Assembly: GCA_013285855.1 (NCBI GenBank)
Contig: JABDGW010000026.1
Span: 1 to 37,116 of the forward strand
Reading direction: 5' to 3'
Origin: Bacteroidota bacterium
GTDB taxonomy: Bacteria > Bacteroidota > Bacteroidia > Chitinophagales > Chitinophagaceae
DNA length: 37,116 bases
The position numbers and the translations under genes were made by a program. The notes beneath the pieces are model-generated. The model worked only from the letters and a program-made list of their open reading frames with translations, made no database searches and had not been told where the DNA came from. Shown here in pieces: positions 9,432 through 17,470 of the stretch (position 1 is its first letter; each line of letters begins with the position of its first letter).

Positions 9432-9830
9432 TTAATCTTTTTTAAATTTTAATTTTATCACTTTGAAATAAAATGCAATTAATAAAACAATACTTAAAAG
9501 TTCATTATAAACTCCATTGAATAAATCTATCTGAGATGCGGAGTATGTATAAGAAACATATTCCGCAGCTAAAACTAAAATCAGAAATATGATAAAAACA
9601 ACAGCATTTTTTAATTTAAAAATAAAATATATTGGTAATGAGAAAATAATAAAGCAAACGACTGGAAGAAATAAAAATATCCATAAGTAAAAAAAGATAT
9701 CACTTAAATTTCTTAATTGGTTTAGTTGAATTAAAGTAAAATCTTTGTTTTTAAACATCATCAGAATATAAAACAGCAGATATTTTATAAAGAAGAAATA
9801 AAACAAATTTGCAAAAGAGGGCTTTCTCAT
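9432..9830 (-). CDS. Small integral membrane protein of unknown function
   Basis: 132 aa, not recognised. It is strongly hydrophobic, with about four membrane segments (near residues 8-24, 46-70, 74-94 and 108-123), few charged residues, a Lys-rich C-terminus (FKVIKLKFKKD) and no signal peptide cleavage site. It lies between tdk (9 bases upstream) and the L,D-transpeptidase gene (8 bases downstream), so the three are almost certainly one transcript. Base use is more AT-rich than its neighbours, with many Phe, Ile and Lys codons. Confidence 0.65.
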   Translation of the reverse strand: MRKPSFANLFYFFFIKYLLFYILMMFKNKDFTLIQLNQLRNLSDIFFYLWIFLFLPVVCFIIFSLPIYFIFKLKNAVVFIIFLILVLAAEYVSYTYSASQIDLFNGVYNELLSIVLLIAFYFKVIKLKFKKD

Positions 9831-9839
9831 TGGTTTTAA

Positions 9840-10415
9840 TTAAATCAAATCTCCCTTCTCATAACAAACCCTGCATCTCGGTTCATAAATATCCAGTTCA
9901 CCAATTACAATCTGCGCACTTTGTGTTGTTTTACGATAAGACACACTCGCAATATTTCCGCAATGCACACATATTGCATGCAGCTTGGTAATATAATCTG
10001 CAACCGCAAGTAATTGTGGCACTGGTCCAAATGGCTGAGCGAGATAATCCATATCAAGCCCGGCAATAATAACACGCGTTCCGCCAAGCGCAAGCTTTTC
10101 GCAAACATTAACAATTCCGTTATCAAAAAACTGGGCTTCGTCAATGCCAATCACATCCATATTTTCAGCAAGCAAAAAAATGTTTTGCGAATGATTAACC
10201 GGCTGCGATAAAATTGCATTCTCATCATGGCTTACAACATTTATTTCATCATAGCGGTTATCAATTGCAGGTTTAAATATTGCTGTTTTAAGATTGGCTA
10301 TTTGCGCCCGTTTCATTCTTCTTATTAACTCTTCTGTTTTGCCGCTGAACATAGAGCCGCAGATCACTTCAATCCAACCGCGTTTTCCGCCTGTAATATG
10401 AGGTTCAATAAACAT
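9840..10415 (-). CDS. tdk: Thymidine kinase (type II)
   Basis: Phosphorylates thymidine to dTMP in the salvage pathway. 191 aa, normal for the type II (TK1-like) family. Walker A GSMFSGKT lies at 20-27, the Walker B/catalytic block IDEAQFF has Asp92-Glu93, and the zinc-finger lasso carries two Cys pairs (CVHC and CRVC). The substrate-loop block GLDMDYLAQPFGPV is present. It is the first gene of the operon that continues into a membrane protein and an L,D-transpeptidase. It is divergent from the gene at 10480 across a 64-base gap holding a candidate promoter. Confidence 0.96.
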   Translation of the reverse strand: MFIEPHITGGKRGWIEVICGSMFSGKTEELIRRMKRAQIANLKTAIFKPAIDNRYDEINVVSHDENAILSQPVNHSQNIFLLAENMDVIGIDEAQFFDNGIVNVCEKLALGGTRVIIAGLDMDYLAQPFGPVPQLLAVADYITKLHAICVHCGNIASVSYRKTTQSAQIVIGELDIYEPRCRVCYEKGDLI

Positions 10416-10463
10416 GATAAAATAAAATTACCTTAGCAGCGTTATTACTTTTCCACATCGTGC

Positions 10464-10471
10464 CAAATTTA
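10464..10471 (-). promoter_or_regulatory. Candidate -7 box of tdk (TAAATTTG)
   Basis: On the reverse strand it reads TAAATTTG, matching TAnnTTTG, and would give a leader of about 40 bases before the tdk ATG. A -33 TTTG was not found at normal spacing, so support is partial. Confidence 0.35.
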
Positions 10472-10479
10472 AATATCTT

Positions 10480-11115
10480 ATGGAAAAAGTAGGCCTCTTA
10501 ATAGAACGATTACTTGACCAATACCGCAAGAAAGCAAATAAAGAACAATTGCGTATAACTACACAATTGTTGCTTTCAGAACTGGAAGATGAAGTGGAAG
10601 CAGATCAGCATTTGCATGATGTTGTTTCAGTATTTTTCCCAGCGTCTTCTCATTATACTATAACAGAGGAGGTTGCGGCGCCCGCAATTAAAACAGAGCC
10701 AATAGTAAATACGGAAACAGAGAACTATCATTTTTTTGACCCCATGATAGACATTCCTACGTTGGCTTTAAAACAACAGGAAGTAAACGAAACGGTTGCA
10801 GGGCAACACGAAAGCCTTAATGATAAATTAAAATCTTCATCTTCTTATAAAGAAATACGCAGCAGTGTTACAGAAGGGCCGATCAAAGATCTGCGGAAAG
10901 CCATTGGTATAAACGATCAATACCTGTTTATAAATGAACTTTTCCGCGGTGATCAAACCATGTATGAACGCAGTATTAAAACCATCAACAGCTTTAATAT
11001 ATTTGGAGAAGCAGAGCTTTGGATAAAACGGGAACTGAAATTGAAATTAGCCTGGAATGATAACAGTGAGACCGTTGCATTATTCGATCAGTTAGTAAGA
11101 AGAAGATTTTCCTGA
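10480..11115 (+). CDS. Conserved Bacteroidota protein of unknown function
   Basis: 211 aa, cytoplasmic, no signal peptide or membrane segment. The N-terminal 45 residues are rich in charged residues and probably helical; residues 65-125 look like a low-complexity linker. The last 75 residues form a compact block starting DLRKAIGINDQYLFINELF and ending FDQLVRRRF. From memory, this C-terminal block recurs in uncharacterised Bacteroidota proteins; I know of no function. Its 3' end overlaps the convergent waaA gene by 28 bases. Confidence 0.75.
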   Translation: MEKVGLLIERLLDQYRKKANKEQLRITTQLLLSELEDEVEADQHLHDVVSVFFPASSHYTITEEVAAPAIKTEPIVNTETENYHFFDPMIDIPTLALKQQEVNETVAGQHESLNDKLKSSSSYKEIRSSVTEGPIKDLRKAIGINDQYLFINELFRGDQTMYERSIKTINSFNIFGEAELWIKRELKLKLAWNDNSETVALFDQLVRRRFS

Positions 11116-12356
11116 ATATACTGCATTATAGCTTTGGTAGCTCCTGCTTTATGCTGCACATAATCACCTGCTGTTTTACCTGCTTCGCTGCACAAATTTT
11201 TGTCTGATAACAATTCCTGCAACTGGCTTTCCAGCTCAATGGCATCTTCAACATCAAAGGCCGCATTTTTATCAATCAGCTCAATGGCTTCTGAAAATTT
11301 TTCATAGGCAGGACCAAACAAAACAGGTTTATAATATACTGCTGCTTCAAGAATATTATGAATGCCATCATTTCCAAAACCTCCGCCAACATAACATATA
11401 GCTGCATAGCGATACAAAAATTTAAGCATTCCGATGTTATCAATTATAAGGGTATTAATTTTTTCATCTGCCAACTCATTTTTATTTACTGCAGTGATGT
11501 AGTTAGAATAAAGAATAGAGTTTTTATACAGTTTACAGCATTCCTTTAATCTTTCCTTGCTAATGTCATGTGGCGCAATAATAAATTTTAATTCAGGATG
11601 TGTGTTTGCAAAATGATCGAGCACTTCATCATCATCAGTCCATGTACTGCCAGCAATAATAGTTGTTGTGTGGTTGATGAAACGCTCAATTTCAGGAAAA
11701 GTTTTTAAGTCAGATGCAACCTGCAATACACGGTCAAACCTTGTATCGCCAGACACACTTACGTTTGTAATGTTGATTGACTGCAAAAGTTGTTTTGAAT
11801 TTTCTGTTTGTACAAAAAAATGCGTAAAGAAATGCAGCATTTCCCTGCGCATGGTTGCATACCATTTAAAAAAAGAAAATGTTGGAAAAAAAATTCCGGA
11901 GGCGAGCAGTAATGGAATTTTCCTGTTATGCGCTTCTTTTAAATAATAATACCAGTATTCATATTTTACAAACACTATTAATGAAGGTTGAATAACATCA
12001 AGAAATGCTTTTGCATTTTTTTTTGAATCAATTGGCAGGTAAAATGTATAATCCGCAAGCCTATTATTTTTTTGTATTTCATACCCGGAAGGCGAAAAAA
12101 AAGTAAGTACTAATGTATACCCGTTATATAATTCTTTAAACTTTTCCAGCAAAGGCCTGCCTTGTTCAAATTCGCCAAGTGAGGCGCAATGCATCCAGAT
12201 TTTTTTGGAATTATCATTGGAAACTGCAGCGGTAATTTTATTAAAAATATTTTTTCTGCCTTTAAGCCAGAGCTTTGCCTTATTATTAAAAAGCGATAGT
12301 AATGCAGCAGCAACCGGGTATGCTTTTATAAAAATTATATAAAAAAACTTATCCAT
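11088..12356 (-). CDS. waaA: 3-deoxy-D-manno-octulosonic acid (Kdo) transferase
   Basis: Transfers Kdo from CMP-Kdo to lipid A precursor at the inner membrane, building the LPS inner core (also called kdtA). From the chosen start the protein is 422 aa. An N-terminal membrane anchor (about residues 4-22) is followed by a GT-B fold: HCASLGEFEQGRP holds the conserved catalytic Glu region, and the C-terminal donor site shows YVGGGFGNDGIHNILEAA and PVLFGPAYEKF. The frame is open to an ATG at 12401, but that ATG lies inside a strong terminator hairpin for the upstream gene. The ATG at 12356 (MDKFFYIIFIKAYP) is therefore preferred. The gene overlaps the convergent gene by 28 bases. Confidence 0.93.
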   Translation of the reverse strand: MDKFFYIIFIKAYPVAAALLSLFNNKAKLWLKGRKNIFNKITAAVSNDNSKKIWMHCASLGEFEQGRPLLEKFKELYNGYTLVLTFFSPSGYEIQKNNRLADYTFYLPIDSKKNAKAFLDVIQPSLIVFVKYEYWYYYLKEAHNRKIPLLLASGIFFPTFSFFKWYATMRREMLHFFTHFFVQTENSKQLLQSINITNVSVSGDTRFDRVLQVASDLKTFPEIERFINHTTTIIAGSTWTDDDEVLDHFANTHPELKFIIAPHDISKERLKECCKLYKNSILYSNYITAVNKNELADEKINTLIIDNIGMLKFLYRYAAICYVGGGFGNDGIHNILEAAVYYKPVLFGPAYEKFSEAIELIDKNAAFDVEDAIELESQLQELLSDKNLCSEAGKTAGDYVQHKAGATKAIMQYIQENLLLTN

Positions 12357-12381
12357 TAAAACGGGTACAAAGAAACAACAA

Positions 12382-12407
12382 AAGGGGATGCATATATGCA
12401 CCCCCTT
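12382..12407 (-). terminator. Rho-independent terminator of the DUF4142 gene
   Basis: On the reverse strand an outer stem AAGGGG/CCCCTT encloses one mismatch and the perfect palindrome TGCATATATGCA, followed by TTTTGTTGTTTC. It lies 25 bases beyond the DUF4142 stop and before the waaA start, separating the two genes. Confidence 0.75.
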
Positions 12408-12431
12408 GCTATAAAACAGGATAGATTGAAA

Positions 12432-13049
12432 CTATTTTTTCCCGGCAATTGCCTTTATGGAATCCTGGTGCATTTGAACAACTGAAAGTGTTTGTGTTGC
12501 AAAATTTTTCAAATCTGCATCTTTCAAATCAGTGCTTCCTTTCTGAAGTTTATCAACTGCCTTTTTATGGCCATCCAGCATATCATCTATATAAGCTTTA
12601 TCAAAATCTTTTCCGGCAGTCTTTTTATTTAAGTTATCTAATTTCTTTTGTGATGCATCGCTAAGGTTTGCAGGCAGTGTTATATTTTTAGTGGCTGCAA
12701 GTTGTTTTAACTGATCGTTTGCTTTGCTATGGTCTGTTACCATCATATCTGCAAAATTCTTCAGGCGGGGGTTTGTTGCTTTAGTTTGGGCAACCTTACT
12801 CAATTCTACCTCAGTCATACCAGCATTTGCTACATCAACAGCCCAATCTGCATCTTCCTGCGAAACAGGTGCAGATGACATGGCAGTAGTGCTTGAAGTA
12901 TCATTATTCATCATTGAATTACTGTCAGACATCATACTGTCATTAATATTTTTTGCACTGTCAGTGCTGTTTTCGCTTGAAGAACTGCTGTTACAGGCAA
13001 CAAACGCGCAAATACAACCGATAAAAAAAATGCTCAATAACTTTTTCAT
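12432..13049 (-). CDS. DUF4142 lipoprotein
   Basis: 205 aa with a lipoprotein signal (hydrophobic leader, FVAC, lipidated Cys19), then a Ser/Asn/Met-rich linker to about residue 60. The DUF4142 domain fills the rest: a ferritin-like helical bundle by family knowledge. Its typical blocks are visible: EVELSKVAQTKATNPRLKNFA, MMVTDHSKANDQL and DKAYIDDMLDGHKKAVDKL. DUF4142 proteins are abundant in Bacteroidota envelopes and often stress-linked; the molecular role is unknown. It is monocistronic, ended by the hairpin at 12382-12407. Confidence 0.9.
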   Translation of the reverse strand: MKKLLSIFFIGCICAFVACNSSSSSENSTDSAKNINDSMMSDSNSMMNNDTSSTTAMSSAPVSQEDADWAVDVANAGMTEVELSKVAQTKATNPRLKNFADMMVTDHSKANDQLKQLAATKNITLPANLSDASQKKLDNLNKKTAGKDFDKAYIDDMLDGHKKAVDKLQKGSTDLKDADLKNFATQTLSVVQMHQDSIKAIAGKK

Positions 13050-13257
13050 AATTTATATTTTTTATTAGGGATAAATTGTTTTAAACATCAGATTCAATGC
13101 AAACCCCAAGCCATTCTCAATAAAGTGCTGATTCTATTTATAGCAAAAAGTAATATTATTAACTATGTAGACAATTTTACTCTCATTCTTTTTTTTATTA
13201 TTAAAGATTAACTGTAAAGGCGGTGGCACTGTTTTAGTAACATGTAAAGAAAATTTT

Positions 13258-13878
13258 ATGGCTGATAAAATATTTAACACAGATTTGCCTGATTCAGAAA
13301 AAGATAAAAAAAAATTACGTCAGGATAAGGCCACACTTGATTTGCCCGATGTAAAAGATATTCCCGGGCAGGAAAATATTCATGTTCCTGATTTACGTGA
13401 AATGGCAGATACCACTATTTCTTCTGATGATGAGGAAGGTATTGGCATTTGGGACAATGATGAGATGGCCAATGATTTATCCGGCGAAAGATTAGGTGCA
13501 GCTACAGAATTGGGTGAAGATGATCTTGATTCAGATAATGATAAACTGGAAGCAAAGCTGGATGAAGAAGACATTAAGCTTACTGCCGATGCAGATGGTG
13601 TTACTATTACAGATGATTCTGTAAGTGAAGATTCAGATGTGAAGCCTGATGAAATTGAAGCTTTGGAAAGAACAGAGAATATGAATACGCAGGATAATGA
13701 AAATTTATACCGCTCTGAATTGGATAATACAGATTTTGATGGTGAAAAACTGAATGAAGATGTTACCGTTTCAGGGAAAGATTTAGATGTACCTGGTGAG
13801 GAGGATGACGATGCGAATGAAGAAATAGGCGAAGAAGATGAAGAGAACAATGAATATAGCTTAGGAGATACACAATAG
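13258..13878 (+). CDS. Highly acidic protein of unknown function
   Basis: 206 aa, of which I count 71 Asp or Glu, with few aromatic residues. The N-terminal 20 residues are Lys-rich. A more ordered stretch (LPDVKDIPGQENIHVPDL then MADTTISSDDEEG, about 30-62) looks like the conserved core; the rest resembles an intrinsically disordered acidic tail, ending in a run of Glu/Asp at 180-198. No signal peptide or membrane segment. I do not recognise a function; calcium binding or a chaperone-like or DNA-mimic role are only possibilities. It is monocistronic, with a 208-base upstream gap and a terminator 23 bases after the stop. Confidence 0.72.
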   Translation: MADKIFNTDLPDSEKDKKKLRQDKATLDLPDVKDIPGQENIHVPDLREMADTTISSDDEEGIGIWDNDEMANDLSGERLGAATELGEDDLDSDNDKLEAKLDEEDIKLTADADGVTITDDSVSEDSDVKPDEIEALERTENMNTQDNENLYRSELDNTDFDGEKLNEDVTVSGKDLDVPGEEDDDANEEIGEEDEENNEYSLGDTQ

Positions 13879-13901
13879 ATAGGAAAATATAAGATGATAA
13901 T

Positions 13902-13934
13902 AAAAAACCTGTTTTAAATTGAGCAGGTTTTTTT
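13902..13934 (+). terminator. Rho-independent terminator
   Basis: A perfect 10-base stem (AAAAAACCTG at 13902-13911 with CAGGTTTTTT at 13924-13933) closes a 12-base loop, with a T run on the 3' side. It ends the acidic-protein transcript just before the DegT gene. Confidence 0.85.
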
Positions 13935-13937
13935 ATA

Positions 13938-13945
13938 TAGTTTTG
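13938..13945 (+). promoter_or_regulatory. Candidate -7 box of the nucleotide-sugar operon (TAGTTTTG)
   Basis: TAGTTTTG matches TAnnTTTG and lies between the terminator and the aminotransferase gene. Transcription would start near 13951, giving a short leader to the ATG at 13962. A TTG at 13919 is 16 bases upstream, a little close for a -33 element. Confidence 0.35.
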
Positions 13946-13961
13946 CACTCAAAATGTGTTC

Positions 13962-15098
13962 ATGCGTGCCATACAAATGGTAGATTTAAAATCCGAATAT
14001 CAAAGGCTGAAAACCGAAATAGATACGGCGGTTATTGATGTGATTGAAAGCGCTGCATTTATAAATGGTAAACCCGTTCAGGAATTCAGCAATGCACTCG
14101 CTGCTTATCTTAATGTAAAACATGTTATTCCCTGCGCCAACGGAACTGATGCTTTGCAAATTGCAATGATGGCTTTGAATCTGCAGCCTGGTGATGAAGT
14201 TATCACACCGTCCTTTACTTATATAGCAACAACAGAAGTTGTGGCTTTGCTTCGTTTAAAACCCGTTTTTGTTGAAGTAGATAAACGCAATTTTAATATT
14301 GATATTGACAGTTTGCGTAAAGCCATCACGCCTAAAACAAAAGCTATTGTGCCTGTGCATTTATATGGACAGAGTTGCGATATGGAAGCGATAATGCAAA
14401 TTGCTAATGAGCATAATTTATTTGTGATAGAAGATAATGCACAATCAATCGGCGGAGATTTTTATTTTAAAGATGGGGCAGTGAAGAAAACAGGAGCCAT
14501 TGGCACTATTGGAACAACATCCTTTTATCCTGCAAAAAATTTAGGTGCTTACGGCGATGGTGGTGCAATATTTACAAATGATGATGCACTTGCCCAACAA
14601 CTTACTATGATAGCCAATCACGGGCAAAGCAAAAGATATTATCATGAGGTGGTTGGATGTAACTCACGATTAGATACCATACAAGCAGCTATTTTAAATA
14701 TACGCCTGAAATATCTTGATGCAAACATTAATGCACGTACAAAAGCAGCAGATAATTATGACGCTGCATTTAATGATCATGCTATAATAAAATCGCCATT
14801 CAGAGCAAAGAATAATAAACATGTATTTCATCAATACACTTTGATCTTAGATTCTGATAAAGCAGGTCTGCGTGAAGAATTAAGCACGCATCTTTCCGGC
14901 AAAAAAATTCCAAACATGATCTATTATCCTGTGCCCGGGCACAGGCAAAAAATGTTTGAATCCTTTGGTGGATTGCAATATGATCTTCCGGTTACAGACT
15001 GGTTAACAGAAAGAGTAATTTCTTTGCCCATACATCCTGAGCTTGATGAAGAGCAGTTGAATTATATAACAACTTCAATACTTGAATTCTTACAATAA
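13962..15098 (+). CDS. DegT/DnrJ/EryC1/StrS-family sugar aminotransferase
   Basis: A PLP-dependent enzyme that aminates a keto-sugar nucleotide, used for amino-sugars in O-antigen, capsule or protein glycans. 378 aa from the ATG chosen here; a GTG two codons upstream and an ATG at 13977 (MVDLKSEYQ) are alternatives. Visible family blocks: PCANGTDALQIA (PLP phosphate site), PGDEVITPSFTYIAT, the Asp pair in VIEDNAQSIGG, the PLP Lys in SFYPAKNLGAYGDGG (codon at 14535), and HGQSKRYYHEVVGCNSRLDTIQAA. It is the first gene of a three-gene nucleotide-sugar cluster. The exact sugar cannot be assigned. Confidence 0.92.
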   Translation: MRAIQMVDLKSEYQRLKTEIDTAVIDVIESAAFINGKPVQEFSNALAAYLNVKHVIPCANGTDALQIAMMALNLQPGDEVITPSFTYIATTEVVALLRLKPVFVEVDKRNFNIDIDSLRKAITPKTKAIVPVHLYGQSCDMEAIMQIANEHNLFVIEDNAQSIGGDFYFKDGAVKKTGAIGTIGTTSFYPAKNLGAYGDGGAIFTNDDALAQQLTMIANHGQSKRYYHEVVGCNSRLDTIQAAILNIRLKYLDANINARTKAADNYDAAFNDHAIIKSPFRAKNNKHVFHQYTLILDSDKAGLREELSTHLSGKKIPNMIYYPVPGHRQKMFESFGGLQYDLPVTDWLTERVISLPIHPELDEEQLNYITTSILEFLQ

Positions 15099-15136
15099 TT
15101 AATAAAATCAACCAAACAACTTAATTGCTACAACTT

Positions 15137-16120
15137 ATGGCTACAAAAAAAATTTTAATTACAGGCGCTGCGGGATTCTTAGGTTCGCATTTGTGCGACA
15201 GGTTTATTAAAGAAGGTTATCATGTAATTGCAATGGATAACCTGATAACAGGCGATATAAAAAATATAGAACATCTTTTCCCTTTGCCACAGTTTGAATA
15301 TTATCATCACGACGTTTCCAAGTTTATACATATTCCCAATAACCTGGATTATATTTTACATTTTGCTTCGCCGGCAAGCCCGATTGATTATTTGAAAATT
15401 CCTATTCAAACACTAAAGGTTGGTTCGCTCGGTACGCATAATTGTTTGGGTTTGGCAAAAGAAAAAAAGGCAAGAATTCTTGTTGCATCAACAAGTGAAG
15501 TATATGGCGATCCGCTGGTGCATCCGCAAACAGAAGAATATTGGGGCAATGTAAATCCTGTTGGCCCGCGTGGTGTGTACGATGAAGCAAAGCGTTTTCA
15601 GGAAGCCATGACAATGGCTTATCATACCTATCACGGCGTGGAAACAAGGATCGTTCGCATCTTTAATACATACGGGCCAAGAATGCGTTTAAATGATGGG
15701 CGTGCTTTGCCTGCATTTATTGGCCAGGCTTTGCGCGGTGAAGACCTTACAGTGTTTGGAGACGGCAGCCAAACGCGTTCTTTTTGTTATGTGGATGACT
15801 TAGTAGAAGGCATTTACCGGTTGTTGCTGAGTGATTATGCAATGCCTGTAAACATTGGAAACCCAAATGAAATTTCTTTAAAAGATTTTGCTGAGGAAGT
15901 TTTAAAATTAACAGGCGCATCTGTAAAAATTATTTATAAGCCTTTGCCTGTTGATGATCCGAAACAACGCCAGCCCGATATAACAAAAGCAAAAAATATT
16001 TTAGGCTGGGAACCAAAAATTGGCAGAGCAGAAGGTTTGAAAAGAACCTTTGAATATTTTAAAAACTTATCAAGTGAGGAATGGTTTAAACTGCCAAAAG
16101 AATTTACAAAACAAAAATGA
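15137..16120 (+). CDS. NAD-dependent sugar epimerase, UDP-glucuronate decarboxylase (UXS)-like
   Basis: Extended SDR enzyme of 327 aa from the ATG; the frame extends four codons further to a TTG. NAD-binding GAAGFLGSH is at 10-18, and the catalytic set is the Ser region [10 protein letters not shown] plus Y148-x3-K152 in GVYDEAKR. The blocks [27 protein letters not shown] and [16 protein letters not shown] are hallmarks of UDP-glucuronate decarboxylases, which make UDP-xylose. A close relative such as a dTDP-glucose dehydratase is less likely. It follows the aminotransferase by 38 bases, and its stop overlaps the rmlD start as ATGA. Confidence 0.87.
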   Translation: MATKKILITGAAGFLGSHLCDRFIKEGYHVIAMDNLITGDIKNIEHLFPLPQFEYYHHDVSKFIHIPNNLDYILHFASPASPIDYLKIPIQTLKVGSLGTHNCLGLAKEKKARILVASTSEVYGDPLVHPQTEEYWGNVNPVGPRGVYDEAKRFQEAMTMAYHTYHGVETRIVRIFNTYGPRMRLNDGRALPAFIGQALRGEDLTVFGDGSQTRSFCYVDDLVEGIYRLLLSDYAMPVNIGNPNEISLKDFAEEVLKLTGASVKIIYKPLPVDDPKQRQPDITKAKNILGWEPKIGRAEGLKRTFEYFKNLSSEEWFKLPKEFTKQK

Positions 16121-16989
16121 AAATCCTAGTTTCAGGCAAGAATGGCCAGCTTGGTAAAGAGTTGCAGGATATTGCTTCTTTATATACAAGTTATCAATTT
16201 ATTTTTTTTGATAAGGACGAATTGAACATTGCTGATGAACATGCACTGGCAAATATTTTTAAAAAATATACCCCCGCATTTTTTATAAACTGTGCAGCTT
16301 ATACTGCAGTTGACAAGGCGGAAACGGAACAGGAAAAAGCTTACGCAATAAATGCTGAAGCTGTTGGCAATATTGCAAAGCAATGTCATCAATTCCACAC
16401 AAAACTCATTCATATTTCTACTGATTATGTGTTTGATGGCAAAGGCACACAACCTTATAAAGAAGATGATGCAACAAATCCTGTAAATTATTATGGCCAT
16501 ACAAAATGGCTGGGCGAACAACTTGCATTAAATAATAATCCTGGTACAATTGTAATTCGTACTTCATGGGTATATAGTAAGTATGGAAATAATTTTGTGA
16601 AGACGATGTTGCGTTTAATGAAAGAACGTAAAGAGATTAATGTTGTGAATGACCAGGTTGGTTCGCCAACCTATGCAAGAGATCTGGCGGAAGCGATTAT
16701 GGAAATAGTCAATAGCGAAAACGTGGATACCTCTCACCTATCACCTCTCACTTCTCACATATTTCATTTCAGCAATGACGGCATTATATCATGGTATGAT
16801 TTTGCTGTTGCAATAAAAGAGATCAAGCAGCTTGATTGCGTAATCAACCCAATCCCAACAACATCTTATCCAACACCTGCAAAACGGCCTGCTTATTCAG
16901 GTTTAGATAAAACAAAAATTGAAAATACATTCAACATACAAATAAAAGGCTGGAGAAAAAGTTTGAGTGAATGTTTACAGGCTTTATAA
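16117..16989 (+). CDS. rfbD: dTDP-4-dehydrorhamnose reductase
   Basis: Reduces dTDP-4-keto-L-rhamnose to dTDP-L-rhamnose (also named rmlD). 290 aa. NAD(P)-binding [10 protein letters not shown] near the N-terminus, [22 protein letters not shown], the catalytic Y126-x3-K130 (YGHTK), and [17 protein letters not shown] are all typical. It overlaps the upstream gene by four bases, implying translational coupling. Odd point: at about residues 205-214 the protein has an unusual insert ([10 protein letters not shown]) coded by a perfect-period 4 x 7-base repeat just before the conserved [14 protein letters not shown] block. The partner genes rmlA, rmlB and rmlC are not in the window. Confidence 0.93.
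   Translation: MKILVSGKNGQLGKELQDIASLYTSYQFIFFDKDELNIADEHALANIFKKYTPAFFINCAAYTAVDKAETEQEKAYAINAEAVGNIAKQCHQFHTKLIHISTDYVFDGKGTQPYKEDDATNPVNYYGHTKWLGEQLALNNNPGTIVIRTSWVYSKYGNNFVKTMLRLMKERKEINVVNDQVGSPTYARDLAEAIMEIVNSENVDTSHLSPLTSHIFHFSNDGIISWYDFAVAIKEIKQLDCVINPIPTTSYPTPAKRPAYSGLDKTKIENTFNIQIKGWRKSLSECLQAL
16731..16758 (+). repeat. Heptanucleotide tandem repeat, four units, inside rfbD
   Basis: Four consecutive 7-base units: CTCTCAC, CTATCAC, CTCTCAC, TTCTCAC. The unit is not a multiple of three, so each unit is read in a different frame, and adding or losing one would frameshift the gene. Confidence 0.9.
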
Positions 16990-17024
16990 AATGATGACTT
17001 ATTTTTAATTATTAATTGATTGTT

Positions 17025-17435
17025 ATGGCTTACTGGCTTGTAAAATCAGAACCTGATGCTTATAGCTGGCAACAGTTGGTAAAAGACAAAGAAACATCGT
17101 GGGATGGCGTACGCAATTTTGCGGCACGTATACATTTAAAAGCTATGAAAAAGGGGGATGAAGTTTTTTACTATCACAGCAATGAAGGCACTGATATTGT
17201 CGGCATCGCAAAAGTTTCGAAAGAGTTTTACCAGGATCCAACAACGGATGATGACAGATGGGTTTCTGTTATGCTGAAGCCAGTAAAAGCTTTAAAGAAA
17301 CCGGTTACACTTGCCGATATAAAAGCCAACAAAAAATTACAAAACATGGCACTGGTAAGAATTGGAAGATTATCTGTACAACCTGTTTCAGATGAAGAAT
17401 GGAATATTATTTTAGAGATGGGTGGAATGAAATAG
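17025..17435 (+). CDS. EVE domain-containing protein
   Basis: 136 aa, essentially a single EVE domain (PUA-like fold), beginning MAYWLVKSEPDAYSW as in family members. The block WDGVRNFAARIHLKAMKKGDEVFYYHSN forms the aromatic pocket region and the end shows MALVRIGRLSVQPV. EVE domains are thought to bind modified nucleobases in DNA or RNA; the solitary form is widespread and its role is unclear. The frame opens three codons earlier at a TTG, but the ATG at 17025 fits the family. It follows rfbD by 35 bases on the same strand and may be read through from the sugar operon. Confidence 0.92.
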   Translation: MAYWLVKSEPDAYSWQQLVKDKETSWDGVRNFAARIHLKAMKKGDEVFYYHSNEGTDIVGIAKVSKEFYQDPTTDDDRWVSVMLKPVKALKKPVTLADIKANKKLQNMALVRIGRLSVQPVSDEEWNIILEMGGMK

Positions 17436-17470
17436 TAGTAGAAGACTCAGGTTTATTGTCGGTTGTGGAG

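Noticed and set aside
13380-13850. Ser-rich open frame of 156 codons on the reverse strand
   Set aside because: It is the antisense of the acidic-protein gene: GAT/GAA codons read backwards give Ser and Phe. The composition is explained fully by the forward gene.
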